64,000 bases of DNA from Micractinium sp. NFX-FRZ (GCA_029339195.1 JAPTJF010000166.1:1-64000); one strand, 5' to 3'; counted from the first letter of the stretch, positions 1 through 13,400 are shown. Program-made: numbers and translations. The notes: generated by a model from the sequence alone, not told the origin.

Positions 1-213
1 GTGTCCCAGCCCATCCAGGCGAGCCCAACCCCAGTGCAAACCACTCACTGCCTGCTTTAGGCACATTCACCGCCTCCAACGCTCAGAGGGTCTTGCCAGG
101 CCGGCTGAAAGCCAGAGCTGCGCTGCCACCAACAGCTAGCAAGGGCTTAGGCGAGAGTGGCAGCGATTCGACTGCCTCTGGCGCACCGACCCCTCGCTCC
201 TGGCGCATTGCAG

Positions 214-3200
214 GTGCGGAAGGCTGGCGCGATCAAGGGTCTGCCCCAGCTGCCCCAGCGCGCGGCAGTGAAGGTGCAGGCGTCCGCCGGGGCGGCTGAC
301 GCCAAGCCCGTGCTGGCCGCCGCCGAGGAGAAGAAGTTCCTGGGGGTGTCCACCTTCACCTGGCAGAAGATTATCCCTCTGGGCCTCATGTTCTTCTGGT
401 GAGCAATGGGTCAGGCTGTGTCGACTGCATGGCAAGCTTGGTCAGCAATGTCTGGTCTAGAGCGAGCGGCTGACCGCAGCCAGGGCCAGCCCGCACGGCG
501 GCAGCTCGTCTCTTCACCATTGGTGGCCCTTGGATCCTCCCATGCCACCGCCTGCCAGCCTCCAAGGCAGCCTCTGCACGTCCGTCCCTCTATCGGCCCT
601 TCACAACTGGCAAATGCCCCATATGTCCCCCTCCTGCAGCATCCTGTTCAACTACACCATCCTGCGTGATACCAAGGTGAGCTACATCTCTTCCTTGCCT
701 GCATGTGCAAGCACATTGCCTCGTGCCGCCTCTCGTGTGGTGCACCCTCGATATGGGGGGTTTGCCCGCTTGCCTGCCGGAAGCATGTGCCCTCCCAAGG
801 GCCCTATACTCACCGCCCCCCTCGGCCTCCCCTGTACAGGATGTGCTCGTGGTGACTGCCCCCGGCTCCGGTGCCGAGATCATTCCCTTCCTGAAGACCT
901 GGGTCAACCTGCCCATGGCTATCGGGTTCACCGTGCTGTACACCAAGGTTCGGGGGCCTGGAGGTTGGAGGGAGGAGAGGTTTGGGGCACCCCCAAGGTG
1001 TCGGAGGTTGGCGGTCCCTCCTACGCTGCTTGGGGGCAGATCTGATCTCAGCCCAGCTGCTTGGGTTTGGCTCCCCATGGTTGCGCCTGCGCCCACATTG
1101 CCTCCACTGAAGCACATTCTTGGTTTCCGGGGTCTGCGGGCCGCATTCCTGCACACCTTTATTTCCTCCAACACCCTGCCCCCTCGTCAGCCCGGCGCCA
1201 GCTCAGCACCGCCCGCCACGCCCACTTGCCTTCAGCCAACCCACGATGCATTCTAATGCTCCCTCTCTCTCTCCTTACCTTCACAGCAATGGATGATGTG
1301 CTTCTTACCGCACAAGCACAAATTAACTTCACCTTGCATCTGCCCATTCGTTACAAATGCCCCTCCTGTCTCCCTGCCCACCTGACCATCATTGCAGCTG
1401 TCCAACGTGCTGAACAACGAGCAGCTGTTCTACACCTGCATCTTCCCCTTCATCGCCTTCTTTGGCGCCTTCGCATTCGTGCTGTACCCCATGCAAGAGA
1501 TGCTGCACCCCACTGGTGAGGGTTGCAGGGAAGAGGTGCAGTTGCCAGCCACAGTGTGTACACTGGCCTGCGGCTGCTCTTGCCGAAATGATGAAATTGT
1601 GACTGCTTGCTTTGCTCCAAGCCAGTTGACAAAGCAGGACTTTTTCTGCTTCACACACCAAATCACACCCCATTGCTTTCCCCCTCTTTTCCTCCCACTG
1701 CAACAGAGTGGGCCAAGAACGCGCTGGAGCAGATGGGCCCCCGCTTTGCCGGCCCCATTGCCATCGTGCGCAACTGGACCTACTGCCTCTTCTACGTGAT
1801 GGCCGAGCTCTGGGGCTCCGTGGTGGTGTCTGTGCTGTTCTGGGGCTTTGCCAACCAGATCACCACTGTGGATGAGGCCAAGCAGTTCTACCCCCTGTTC
1901 GGCCTGGGTGCCAACGTGGCGCTCATCTTCTCTGGCCGCGCCGTCAAGATCTTCTCTCAGGTCAGCGGGCAGGCCCTAAGTCATATTTCAACGCATGTGT
2001 CGTTGCCTGAACAAACTTAAGCCGTTGGCGAGCAGGGCAGTTGCGGCAGGCAGGCCAGTGTGTGTGGACGCGGAAGCAGCGGCGGGCATGACCTGCATGC
2101 TCCCGACTTCACACGTTGAGCACGGTCTACCCCACCCGGCTGCGCCTCCAGCTCACGCCCACATGCCCACCCCTGCCCTGCAGATCCGTGCCAACCTGCC
2201 CCCGGGCGCCGACGGCTGGGGCATGTCCCTGCGCGGCCTGATGTCCATGGTGGTTGTGGGCGGCTTCATCATCACCGCCGTCTTCTACTACCTGAACCGC
2301 ACGGTGAGCGGGGGATCTCTTAGATGGGTCTGCAAACAACAGAGTAATGCTTGTATTATGGTTGTCACGTTCTTGTTGTGGTTGCAGCTCTTTGCATGCC
2401 TGTGCGTGAGCCCTGTGCTGTTGGCACAACAGCCCTGCACCTCACCAGTGTCGTGCCCTGCCCCTCCTTGGCCTAACAATTTTGTGCACTTGCTCTTTCT
2501 GCCATTTTCTCTTCTGCAGGTGGTGCCGCGCGTGCAGGGCGCGATCCCCAAGCGCGAGAAGAAGAAGAAGGAGCCCATGGGCGTGGGCGAGTCCTTCGCC
2601 TTCCTGGCCAAGAACCCCTACATCCGCGACCTGGCCTTCCTGGTGAGCGCAGCGCCTGAACGGAAATGTTTGCTTGCCCGCAGCGCAGCGCAGCCGTCAC
2701 GTTGTCTTGGCAGAGGGCCCAAGCCGCTCCAGGAACTCTGCCTCTTGTCCTCACCACTGGCGCCTCTCGCCTCCTGCCCCTCGCCTCTCGCCTGCTCAAC
2801 AGGTGGTGGCCTACGGTATCTCCATCAACCTGGTGGAGGTGACCTGGAAGTCCAAGATCAAGGCGCAGTTCCCCAACCCCAACGACTACTCCGCCTTCAT
2901 GGGAGACTTCTCCACCGCCACCGGTGCGCGCTGCTGCGGTCACATGTCATATGCCCACATGTTATGCGGGAGCATGCCAAAGAGGGCGCGCGTGCGTGCG
3001 CCCCATGCCAGGCTGGCACACATCCTCAACTCGTGCACCTTGGGCTGCCGCGCCGTGCTGGGGGGTAGGCTACCCTAGGCTTCGACTCACCCTGCCATCT
3101 CCTGCCCCGCTGCCAACCTGCCTTCCTCCTGCTGCAGGCGCTGTGACCTTCACCATGATGATTGTGTCCCGCTGGGTGTTTGACAAGTTCGGCTGGGGCA

Positions 3201-4344
3201 TGGCCGCGCTGATCACCCCCACCGTGCTGCTCATCACCGGTGAGTGGTGTCAGCCTGGTGTCTATGCTACACCGCAAGGCATGCCGTTCTGAGTTGTTCG
3301 GCTGCGTGTGCTTGGGTGTCAGGACCTGGTCTCCGCAACCTGCCTGCCCTGAGCCTGTAGGGCCTTTTCCCCTGCTGCGAGCGTCTTGCCACCATGACAG
3401 ACAGCTCATCATCCCACTTTTTCCCTCCCCTTGTGCGCAGGCGTGATCTTCTTCTCCCTGGTGCTGTTCTCCGCCCCCATCGAGCCCACCCTTGCCCTCA
3501 TGGGCCTCACCCCCCTGTACGCCGCCGTGCTGGTGGGTGCCGCCCAGAACATCTTCTCCAAGTCCTCCAAGTACTCCCTGTTCGACCCCTGCAAGGAGAT
3601 GGCCTACATCCCCCTGGACAACGAGACCAAGGTGAGGCAATACGTGGCAGTACCTGAAGTGTGCAAACAGTGTGCTGGTGTATTGGGAACGCTGGCAGTG
3701 TGCTCGCCTCCTTCTCCGGGTACAAGACCGAGGCGGACGGAGGTGGTTTTCACTGTGCCACCTGGCAGTGCGTGTAAAAGATGCAAGTGCCTGGTTTGTG
3801 TGGACGGTTGTTGACTGCTTCTCCACCTGCCCCCTCCCCTTTCTTGCAGACCAAGGGCAAGGCCGCCATTGATGTGATCTGCAACCCGCTGGGCAAGTCC
3901 GGCGGCGCGCTGATCCAGCAGTTCATGATCATCGGCTTTGGCTCCCTGGCCGCCTCCACCCCCTACCTGGGCATGATTCTGCTGGGTGTGGTGGGCCTGT
4001 GGATCTTCGCGGCCAAGGTGGGTGGGCCTGCAGGCTGTACAAGGCTTGATGTGGGGATGTGTGAAGAGGGGGGCATGGGCATTGTGAGCATGCGTGCAGC
4101 CAACGTGTGGTGCTGACTGCCTGTTTGCTCGAGCGCTGGAGAGTGCCAAGCTGCCTGCCTCTGCCTTGGTTACCCGGGCCTCTCGTATCTAATCTCCTGT
4201 TCTTCCACCGAACTGTTGCAGGACCTGGACTGGCGCTTCGCTGCTGCCCAGGAGGACATGCAGAAGGCTGCTGCTGCTGAGGCCTCTGCGGACGAGGCCG
4301 ACAGCGCCCCCGCGGCCACCGACGCCAAGCCCTCCACTGCTTAA
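214..4344 (+). CDS. Plastid ATP/ADP translocator (NTT family), 5' partial
   Basis: Exchanges ATP for ADP across the plastid inner envelope (TLC/NTT family). Exons: 214-398, 640-676, 840-947, 1398-1515, 1707-1960, 2184-2303, 2520-2642, 2803-2923, 3138-3239, 3441-3631, 3850-4017, 4222-4344, giving 549 residues of open frame. The four charged residues needed for transport in plant NTTs are all seen in context: LRDTKD (Lys), YVMAELWGS (Glu), SINLVEVTW (Glu) and NIFSKSSKYSLF (Lys). About a dozen hydrophobic segments follow an Ala- and Lys-rich N-terminal stretch that fits the end of a transit peptide. The tail is Ala/Asp-rich. Position 214 follows an intron acceptor, so the first exon with the ATG lies further left, either in bases 1-200, where I cannot place it, or outside the window. 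Confidence 0.95.
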
Positions 4345-5087
4345 GCCAAGCAGCGCCAAGCAGCCCTAGTAGTTGATGTGGCCCGCCGTCCTGGCTGCCT
4401 TGCCTGCCCGCGGCGGGTTGCGTGTGCTGCCACGGCAAGCCCTCTGCGAATGCAACCCGATTTGTGACGCGCGTGCCTGGGCCTCTGGTGCTGTGCTGCA
4501 GCCCCACCACGTGCCTTTTCATACATTGACTCACCCCCTCTAGTTGCTGTGCCCCCTGCTCGTCCGTGGCCCCTTTGCCACTCCCCTGTTGCCAGCCAGC
4601 CAGCGCACCTGACGCCTGAAACATCTCCTTCCTTTCTTCTCTTGCTCACTGCCGTACTGCTTTTGGGATTCCAACCACCAAGAATGTTCGTCCGCCATGA
4701 AATTCGTCATGGTGATTCATCCCTCTCTCTGAACAATCCCCCGTCCCGTCAGTTGCTTCAAGAAGAAGAACATGGAGGGTAGAGCCAGTGGTGATACCGT
4801 CATGCCTGCCAGCTTCGACGTGTCGCAATGGAGAGGCACTTGTGCATGTTGCAGGTTGCCAAGCTTCCTATTTCCCCTAACTCCAGCAATCATCCATGGG
4901 AGCAGCTCTTATTCAGGAAGCACACCACTGCGCACAGCAGCACCACGTCAATCTTGCGACCGCCGGTGCTGGCACCAGCAGTGCACCAAGGGCCCTGCCC
5001 TCCAGGTTGATGCGTTGGGTTTACAAGCCTGTGCGGTTTTCTTGTGCCGTTGATCGCTGCCTCTTCCCAGCGGCACCCTCAGCCGTG
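4345..5087. other. Intergenic: 3' UTR of NTT gene and 5' region of SPC3 gene
   Basis: There is no coding frame here that resembles a protein. The stretch should hold the 3' UTR of the ATP/ADP translocator gene and the promoter and 5' UTR of the next gene, which lies on the same strand. I see no clear TATA box or repeat. Confidence 0.5.
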
Positions 5088-6391
5088 ATGTCGGCAACAT
5101 GGCTCTCAAGGGCGAATGCGCTTGCAACCTTTGCGGGCACGGTGTTGGCGATCCTAGCCCTGGCGGTGACGTCCACAGGTGCGGTCAGGGCAGCAGCGCC
5201 CCACCGTTGGCTTTCGGCAAGAACTGCTGGCGATCTTACTGCTGCAGCCCCTCCCCACCGCAGACTACTTCCACAAGGGCCAGCCAGTAGTTGATGTCAA
5301 GTTCCTGGGGACCGAGGGCCTGCAAAAGGAGTTTGGGCACGACCGGGTACGCCAACGCCGCTGCCGCTGCCGCCGCCACCACTGGCGGTGCCGCCCACTG
5401 CTCAGCTTGCATTCTCACCCTTCCTGGGCGTTGATGGAACCTGCTCATTGATGACCCTCTGCATACTGCGTTTCACATTTTGCGTCGTGGCTGCCTGCTG
5501 TGAGCTTCGCGGCTGTGACTTTTGGCGTTACCGCACCTTCGCACTTCCTTCAGGCACACGTTGTGCTCAACATGACGGCAGACCTGCGCAGCGAGTTCAC
5601 ATGGAACACCAAGCAGCTGTTTGTTTTTGTGAACTTCGAGTTTTCCACCAAGAAGAATGTCCGCAACCAGATGGTGATGTGGAGCGCGATCATTGAGGAC
5701 AAGGTGCGGGCGGGCTGAGAAGGAGGGCCACATGGGACCAGGGTTGGGGAGCAAAGAAACGAGGGCAGGGACCAGGGTTGGGGAGCAAAGAAACGAGGGC
5801 AACCTGCAGCTGCACGCAGGAGCTTTGCAACCAGCAGCACACGCAGCACGGCAGTCATGCATGTGATGCCAAGCCGCATGCCCCCGAACCCCTCTGCCCA
5901 CCGCTTGCCGCAGGCGGACGCTCTCATCCAGCTGCCCACGCTGCGTGCCCAGTACCCCTATGGCCTCACGGATCAGGGCTTCAACCTAAAGGGACGATCA
6001 TTCGACATCACAGTGGCATGGAATGTGATGCCCCGGGTGGGCGCGCTCTACACACAGCGCCGCACATTCATAGGTTGGTGGCACTGCTGCTGCTGGGGTG
6101 CACGGCGCGGTTTGATGCAGCGGTTTTGCTGTGTACCTGCGTGCTGCAAGGCATGGGTCGGCTGCGGGCATGCAAGCGGCATGTAGGGACATGCAGTTTG
6201 GCAGGCTGCCTGTGAACCAACCCTAGTTAAGCTTGCTGGTGTGCTTTTGTGCAGGAATTGGACGGCTGCCAGAGGCGTACCTGCAGCCCACGCTGGGCAG
6301 GGTGCAGCGGCCGGGAAGCACAGAGATGATTGACATCGGCACTGGCTCAGCAGAAGAGGACATAGAGCCACACTACTATATGGAGGCTTAG
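5088..6391 (+). CDS. Signal peptidase complex subunit 3 (SPC22/23 type)
   Basis: Accessory subunit of the ER signal peptidase, which removes signal peptides from secretory proteins. Exons: 5088-5178, 5264-5346, 5554-5703, 5914-6073, 6255-6391, giving 206 residues. Residues about 13-29 form the single N-terminal membrane anchor (ATFAGTVLAILALAV). The lumenal domain carries the family hallmarks: NMTADLRSEFTWNTKQ, where plant proteins have ISADLQSMFTWNTKQ, then DQGFNLKGRSF and VAWNVMPRVG. Length is near the usual 170-180 residues, with a short acidic tail. The start is the first ATG before the anchor and matches the short N-terminus typical of the family. Confidence 0.93.
5734..5801 (+). repeat. 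Perfect 34-bp tandem duplication in SPC3 intron 3
   Basis: Bases 5734-5767 are repeated exactly at 5768-5801. The unit is purine-rich and lies wholly inside the intron between exons 3 and 4. It looks like a recent slippage or repair duplication. Confidence 0.95.
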
Positions 6392-6598
6392 CTGGGGCGA
6401 CAGGCCGCCTGGTGTGCTGACAGGCACACTCGTCACGCTGGGCATCAGCATGCATGCTGCTCAGGCCCCGACTTGCTTCCAATCTTGTCGTACATGTTAA
6501 AAGCTCAATGATTGTAATGAGTCCACAAATGAATCGTCTTAGTCGCAGTCATCTTAGTCGCAGTCACAAGTAGAGAGTTTTCCGAACAGGCCCAACGC
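6392..6598. other. Convergent 3' ends of SPC3 and GCP3
   Basis: About 200 bp separate the stop codons of two genes that point at each other. A TGTAA motif at about 6514, the usual green-algal polyadenylation signal, fits the end of the SPC3 transcript. No gene is seen. Confidence 0.5.
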
Positions 6599-9500
6599 TC
6601 ACTCAACACCCGTCAGCCCGGCAGCAGTGCTGCTGCCCTCGCCTGCCTGCTCAAAACGAGACAGAAAGAAGCGTAGGTCGAGCGTTTCGCTCTGTCGCGA
6701 GGCGGGCAGCAGCGTGAGGAAGGTGCGTAGGTGGCGATCGAACAGCGCATATACGCGGCCCATGCCGCCGCTGATTTCCTGCAGCACCTCTGCCGGGATG
6801 CTGGGCGAGTTGAAGACCTGCAGGGGAAAGTGCAGGTGTCATGTATAATTCCTACTCCGCATGTATGAGGCTATGCCTACAAGAGATTGGCAGCAAGCAT
6901 TCACAAACGTGCCAGGCTTCCAAGGTCTGGCACATGCTTCCCGTGCTAGACCTTGGAAACCACGGCATGCATCCAAAATGCCTGCTCACCTCGGTGTTCC
7001 ACTCCCCAGCCTGCTCGCTGTCCTGCACGCGCTGCAGGTACATAGTCTGCTCCGTCACGGCCTGCTCCACTGTGGCAACAAGACGCTTGATGGGCCCCTG
7101 CAGGAACGAGGCAGGGCAGGAGGTAACATAGGTGACACAAGTGCCTGTAGCGGCCTGCAGCAACACTCCGAAGGGGCGCATGCACAGAGCAGCCACCTAA
7201 CTGATCAACAACCCCAACCCAACAGTTGCAGCTTCTCTACGAAATTCTCATGCCCAGCGCTCTCTCTTTGCCAGGCACCTTGCACATCCACCTCCTACCT
7301 GCACATCCAGCACCGCCCGCAGCGCCTTGCGCAGCCCCGACTGCACGTCAGCTGCTCCTGCACCGCCCACCCCCAGCGGCATCAGTGTCTGCGGCAGGCC
7401 ATCCAAGAACATGCCCGCGGCGAGGGCCTGCAACCAAGCAGGGACGCAAGCCGGGGCTGGTGTCAAGTTGCTATTGCAGGTCTGCAAGGCAAGTCGAGCC
7501 GCACCAGCATGCACCCGTTGAAATTGCAAGCAGCGAGATGTACCCACGCATTTGGGGCCTTGACCATACACAGGCAGCCAGGCAGGGCAGCTTCCCTGCC
7601 CCACCTGCAGCGTGCCCTCATGCAGCGCGATGACAGCGTCCAGGTCAGCGGCCTTGGGCAGCGCAGCCATCAGCTTGGTCCAGTTGGGCTCCAGCACCTC
7701 AAAGGCGATGTAGTACTGCAGGCTGGTGACAAAGCTGGCCATCTCGGCACGCCGCGCGTGGAAGGCACGCAGCACAGGTGGCACGAGCTCCACATTGTCC
7801 ACGCCCACGCCATGCAGCCGCTCCTGCGCGCGCAGCGCGCTCAGCCCGCGCTGCGCGCTGTTGATGTGTCCCCAGCTCTGCTCCAGCACCGACTCTGTGT
7901 GCTTGATTGTCCACAGCAGCCGGAAGATGCGCAGGTAGCCTGCGGCAGGGAGACGAGGCGGAAGGGGCCACGGCGCAGGTTGGAAGGTATGGAGAGTCAA
8001 CAGGGGTGAGCAGCTGGAAGCATGCAGCTGGAAGGATGCCAATGCGGGTGCGGTCTAGCAGGACCATTGTGCCAATGTTGCTTTCCATGCTGTGCTGCGG
8101 TGCGCGATCAACCTCTGCGTGGCCCTCATGCTGCTCGTCGCACCTGCCATGGCATCCGGGCTCAGTACTGCACCCAGGGGGCCGTCGATGTGGTACTGCA
8201 GCGAAAACACGTCCCACCCCAGGTCACCCTCCAAGGGCTTGCCGGGCGGCAGCCGCACATCCACCCGCTGCAGCACATCCGCCTCGTCAGCGGCGGCGGA
8301 GAGGGAGCGCAGAGCGGCATCCAAATGGCCCTGCACACAGCAGAGCAGGGAGCGTGCGACCATTTGTTTCACACTCGAGCAGCTGCATGTTGACAGTGTC
8401 GACATGCCTGCGCCTGCGCATGCCTCGCTTTCAAGGCTATAGTGGTCATGCTCCTCGTGCAGCCTAGCAGTATCCTGTGCACCTGCCAACCAGTGCACAC
8501 TGCCCAGTGCCACCCAGCGGCGTGCACACCCACCCAGCCTTGCGCTGGGCGCATACCTACCTGCAGCGTATACTGCGACACATCCTTTGCGCTCTTGTCC
8601 AGCTCATGCTGTGCCGCATCCAGCAGCACCCGCACAAAGTCGCCCTGGCCCAGCAGCAGGAAGCGCTTGATGGCAGCCAGGTGGCGGGGCAGCCCCTGCT
8701 GCTGGATCACAATGCCCAGGAGGTGGCTGGACACAGAACGCTTGACGTCGCCCACCGCAGACTCCAGCCACCTGGGGAGGTAGGAGAGCAGGGCATGGGG
8801 TGGAGGTCGTGACAGGACAGAAAACTCAAGTTTACTCCTTGCAGGCACATTGCCTGTTCCGCAGCCAGATTTTCAGGGACCGTGAATGCAAGTGACATGA
8901 CAAGGGCTGCAAGGCCACGCACGCACTTTGCCGCCGGGAGCCTTGCTACACCGCCCTGCAAGGCTTACCGCAGCTGGCGATAGCTGCCGCCCCCTGCCGC
9001 CAGCTCCTGTGCGGGTCCGCCAATGGCGGTGGCCCACTGCGTGTCGCCGCACCACTGGCGCAGGAACGCGATGGTCTTGCCAGCGGTGAGAATATTTTGT
9101 GCCAGCGGAGCGCTGATGAAGCGAGGCTGCATGTCCGGGTTGAGGCGGTAGCCGCTGCGCCAGGTGGCGGCGGGGTCATCGCAGTGCGGCGGTGGCAGCT
9201 GCTCACGCAGCACCAAAAACTCCTGGTTGCCCGCATCCAGCGCGCCGCTCAGCACCCACAAGCTGATCTGCTTGAAATAGGGCACGCACGCCTCCTCCAG
9301 CACCGGCGCCACCACCTTGCGCACCAGCGGGTCGCCGTGCTTGGAGAGTGCGTGCAGCGCATTGAGCGCCTGGCCGCCACGCACACCCGCTGCCGCCTCT
9401 AGGCAGCCCGCCAGCACGCGCAGCCGCCCCTGCGGCTCTGCCAGCCACACTTGCAGGCGGCGCAGCGTGAGGCTGCCCTCGCTGGGCGCCGTGGGCCGGC

Positions 9501-9840
9501 CGGCGGCATTGACGCCCGCCGCCTGCTGCGCCTGGGCCTCAAGTATGGCCACCAAACGGTAGTAGGCGCCCACCTCGCGGCGGGCCGCGGCCACGAGAGC
9601 TTCGTGCACCACGCTCTGCAGACCGCTCAGCTCCGCAACGATCCGCTCCACCTGCTTCACAAGCCATCCCAGCTCTGCGGTGCGGTTCAGCAGCTGCTGC
9701 TGGGTCACCGGGATATCGGAGGCTGAGCTGACGGCGTAGCGGTCCTCCCCCTCGCCCCAGTGCAGGTGCCGCCCGCCCGACAGAGCTGCGCAGGCCGCAA
9801 GAGCGTCGTGCACAAGCACGTGCTCCGCGACGGCCGCCAT
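6599..9840 (-). CDS. Gamma-tubulin complex component 3 (GCP3/Spc98 family)
   Basis: Subunit of the gamma-tubulin ring complex that nucleates microtubules. Exons, 5' to 3': 9840-8969, 8771-8561, 8330-8144, 7939-7605, 7427-7299, 7097-6990, 6817-6599, giving 686 residues. GCP3 landmarks occur in order: LTLRRLQVWL, KTIAFLRQWCGD, IKRFLLLGQGDFVRVLL, LGWDVFSLQYHIDGPL, YLRIFRLLWTIKHTE, LQYYIAFEVLEPNW and ALHEGTLQ. The model starts at MAAVAEHVLVHDAL, close to the start of the conserved N-terminal (grip1) domain. Most GCP3 proteins have 150-250 more residues in front. I found no frame for these in the 573 bp between this start and the PEP carboxylase stop, so the protein is either short or has unseen tiny exons. 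The frame also runs upstream to 9927. Confidence 0.93.
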
Positions 9841-10413
9841 GACGGGCGCAATCTGAGAACAGGCGAGATGGAACCATGAGGCTTTCAAAAGTGTCACCGC
9901 CTGTGCTGACGTCACCCGCACTTGCACAAAACTCCTCTGCCGGCTTGACCAAGGATGCTAGGTCTAACGTGGAGGCAGATGCGATGGAGGTATGATCTTA
10001 TCAAAACTTGAGTAGCTCACCTGCAACCCCTGCACTGCTTTGGCCGCACTGGGCGGACGGCCAACCTGCCAACCGAGTCGTCTGGCCAATCATATAGCGC
10101 ACTTGGCCACCAAAGGCACCATGATGTGACCATGATGCGACAGGAGAGCTTTACAACATCAAATGCAGAGCGACAGCATCATCATCTGGTAACACAGGGG
10201 CAAAGTTGCAGTGCTAGGATTGAGACGAAAGAACACAAGACAGGGTAGGTCTGGGGTGGCGGAAAGGGTGTGGTCAGGTGCGGGTGCGGGTGAGCAAAGG
10301 GCTCCCTGCACCGGTTTGTTATTTCGAAGAGAGCTTCACAGGCTCAAAAGCCTCCACACAGCCTGCTTCGGTCCTTGGCAGGCAGCCGGACAACCTCGGT
10401 GTGAGCCCGCCGC
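9841..10413. other. Intergenic between PEP carboxylase 3' end and GCP3 5' end
   Basis: Both flanking genes are on the minus strand. TTACA at 10151-10155 reads TGTAA on the minus strand, about 260 bp after the PEP carboxylase stop, and is a good candidate polyadenylation signal. The rest should hold the GCP3 promoter. The plus-strand frames here look random. Confidence 0.5.
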
Positions 10414-13400
10414 TTAGCCGGTGTTCTGCATGCCGGCCGCAATGCCCTGCATGGACAGGAGGCAGCGGGGACGGAGCCAAGCCAGCTTTGTCAGTGCACA
10501 GGCACCAGCAACAGCTATAAAGTACACGGTGCGCTGCAATTACTGGGGTGCACCTCAAGTAACCCCCGGCGGATGGGCAGAAAGTATGCAAGAACATCAA
10601 CGACGGGCAGGTAATACAAGCTGCCCAGGGAGGCCCTCCCACGCACCTTCATGGTGATGATCAGCGTGTCCTCCACGCCCCCAATGAAGGGGTGCGGGTT
10701 TGCATCGCCGCGGCTCATCAGCGCCAGCGCCTTCTCCGAGGGCTTGTAGTTCTCCGGCACAATCTCCTCCAGGGGCTTGCCTGCCTCCAGGGCGCGCAGC
10801 GTCTTCAGGCAGCTCACCTGCAGGGGGGACAGAACGAGGGGGTGGGGGTGGGGGTGGCAAAGGGGCAGGCATGATGAGCCGAGTGAGCCTGGGGACGACT
10901 TTCCTCCATGGGCTTGCCCGCCAGCGTCTCCAGGGGCACAACGTCTGCAGACAGCTCAACTGCAGAGGGGATCAGGGCGAGAGGCAGGAGGCCAGGGGAC
11001 GGGGCGGCAGAGGAGTGGACAGGAGGTGCTGTGAGCTAACTGCCTGGCAGGGAGCACACGCCTGTAGGCAGATGGTGCAAGCACCCGCAGGCCCAGGTCC
11101 CTTGGTGGGAATTGACCAGTTTTAGATGGTCACCAGCTGGCAGCCGAGCAGCAACGCCAGGCCACCCAACAACCGCGAGCAGCTGAGCGCGCGCCAGCCG
11201 GGCCGCACCTGCAGGATGTTGAGCGGTGCGACGTAGGGCGCGCGCAGCTGCAGCTTCTGCTGCAGGAAGGCCGTGGAGCTGGAGCTCAGCAGCCGGCTGT
11301 GCTTCATGATCTGCAGGGCGCACGGGAAGGAATGCGGTGTGTGAGGTCAAGGAGGTGGAAACGTAAGACCAAAAACGCCCACAAGTCAAAACGCATACAC
11401 ACACAGTCTAGTGGCTGCATATGTGGGATGTGTGGATTGGCTGCGTCAGCGACACCCGGAGAGAGCCCGCCATCGACTTTCTGTCAGACAAGTTGACACG
11501 GTACGATCACTGTCTCCAGGCCTGTCCTCCGCATTGCCTTTCTTCATCTTATTAATAAGGCACCCTTAATTCTAAACAAATGAGCTTCCACAGGCATGAC
11601 CAGCAGATATAGGCATCTGAACACGCTTTCTCGTTCTCACCGTCAGCAGCGCGCGCTCCGTCTCATCAAACTTGACCAGCAGTGCATCGCCCAGCCCGTG
11701 CAGCTCGGGCTCCACCAGCGCACGCTCATACCTGCATCCATACAAACGGGATGGTGCACGCGTGTAGGAGACGTGAACGAGTTGCCAAGCACCCCCAGGA
11801 GGCAAGCGATGCCGGGAGGCAAGTGATCAGCGCACCGCACACTCCCTCCTCTATCAGCGGCTGCCGGCCAAGCACACGCTACAGCCTGCCTCGTTCGTCT
11901 TGCCGCCGGGGGCGCAGCACTGCGCCCGTGAGGGTGTCCCTGATCATGTCTTCCCGGTCGAGACCACATACGCGCAGGTCTGGCTGGGCAAACACCGCCT
12001 GCAAGGCACACAACAACGCGCCCCGCTGCGCTGGGCGCCTTGAGCCTCAAGGCATCCTGTGCCACTCACATCTTCACCACGCGTGGGTCCGCCTTGGCAA
12101 ACACCATCTCCAGCATATCCAGGGTCACGCGGAAGAACATCCAGTTGGTGTACATGTCCTGCAGCGGGGGCAGGAAACGAGGGAAACGGCATGACAGAAA
12201 GCAAGCACGAAGCGAACGATGAAGACGCGAATCAAGGCACGGCAGGCCCGCGCCAGAGAGGCAGACGTGGGTGCAAGCTGGGCATTGAGGCAAGAGCAAG
12301 GGCAGGGCAAGCATCGATGGCGCTCCACCATGCCTATCCAGCAAGTCCGCCCTCCCGTCTCTTCACGCTCTCATTTCCCACCTGCAGCAGCTCCAGCTTG
12401 CCCGCCTCAATCATCGAGGCCAGCGCCTCGCCTACGCCCAGCCACACGGGCAGGTGGAAGCGGACCTGCGGGTAGGAGCAGGGAACATCAAGTTATTGGC
12501 TCTGTTGCTGACTTTCAAACAACAACCACAGACACCTCATGGAGCCGCCTCACCAACCGAGAGTAGTAACATAACCAACCCCTGCTGCCCACCTGTGTCC
12601 AGGCAAAGATCCAGGGGATGGCGCGCAGCGTGTCGATTGAGCCGTGGGAGCGGCGCTTGGCGGGGCGGGATCCAATGTTCATGCGCCCCAGCTCATTCAC
12701 TGCACACTCACAACAGTCAAGAGGAATGGAGGGAGCAGCATGAGGGAACCAGGGGAACCGAGATTGGGGGCGAAGCGCCTGGGAAGGAGGGGCAATGCTA
12801 ATGCAAATACGGCAGTCTCACCGACTGTCACCGAACCAACCCACCTGGCGTGATGGCCTGGAACAGGGAGACAAAGCGTGGGTCGTCCCGCACCACTGCG
12901 CGGTACGCATCGCACGACATGTTTGCCATATCGTTCATCGTGTCGCGCCACAGCTGCAGGGCAATGACACACAAACACAGGTCAACGCAAGATTATTGAC
13001 AGAAGAGGCCAGAACTCGTGCGCATCCAGGGTATACCTGGCAGCGGCACAGGGACGGGCCCTTGATCCAGGCAGCTTGAACAACAGGCGCCATAACCACT
13101 GGACTCAGCCGACAACAAAAGAAACAACAAAGGGGCAGCTGCCTGACAATGCGCAGCCCTATCCCCTGCAAGATCACCTGCGGTGGCTCCTTGGTGGGTG
13201 CCAGGGTGGCCTCCAGCACAGCCGAGGTGTACCTGCAAGCAAAGCAAAACACAGGGACAACAATAGCTCAACTGCTGTTTGCGTGTGAAACGTGCTGCAT
13301 GCATGGGGTGCAAAGACTTGACCAGTGCAGTGCACAAGAGGGCACAGCTTTGCGCACTGCAGGACAGGCAAGGCCAAGCCCAAGAGCACAGGGGCATCAC

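Noticed and set aside
1995..3068. Plus-strand open frame of 357 codons
   Set aside because: It runs through three exons and the introns of the ATP/ADP translocator; the real exons in it are joined differently, and the intron parts have no family resemblance.
6861..8009. Plus-strand open frame of 382 codons
   Set aside because: It is antisense to GCP3 exons and introns and its composition is that of reversed GC-rich coding sequence.
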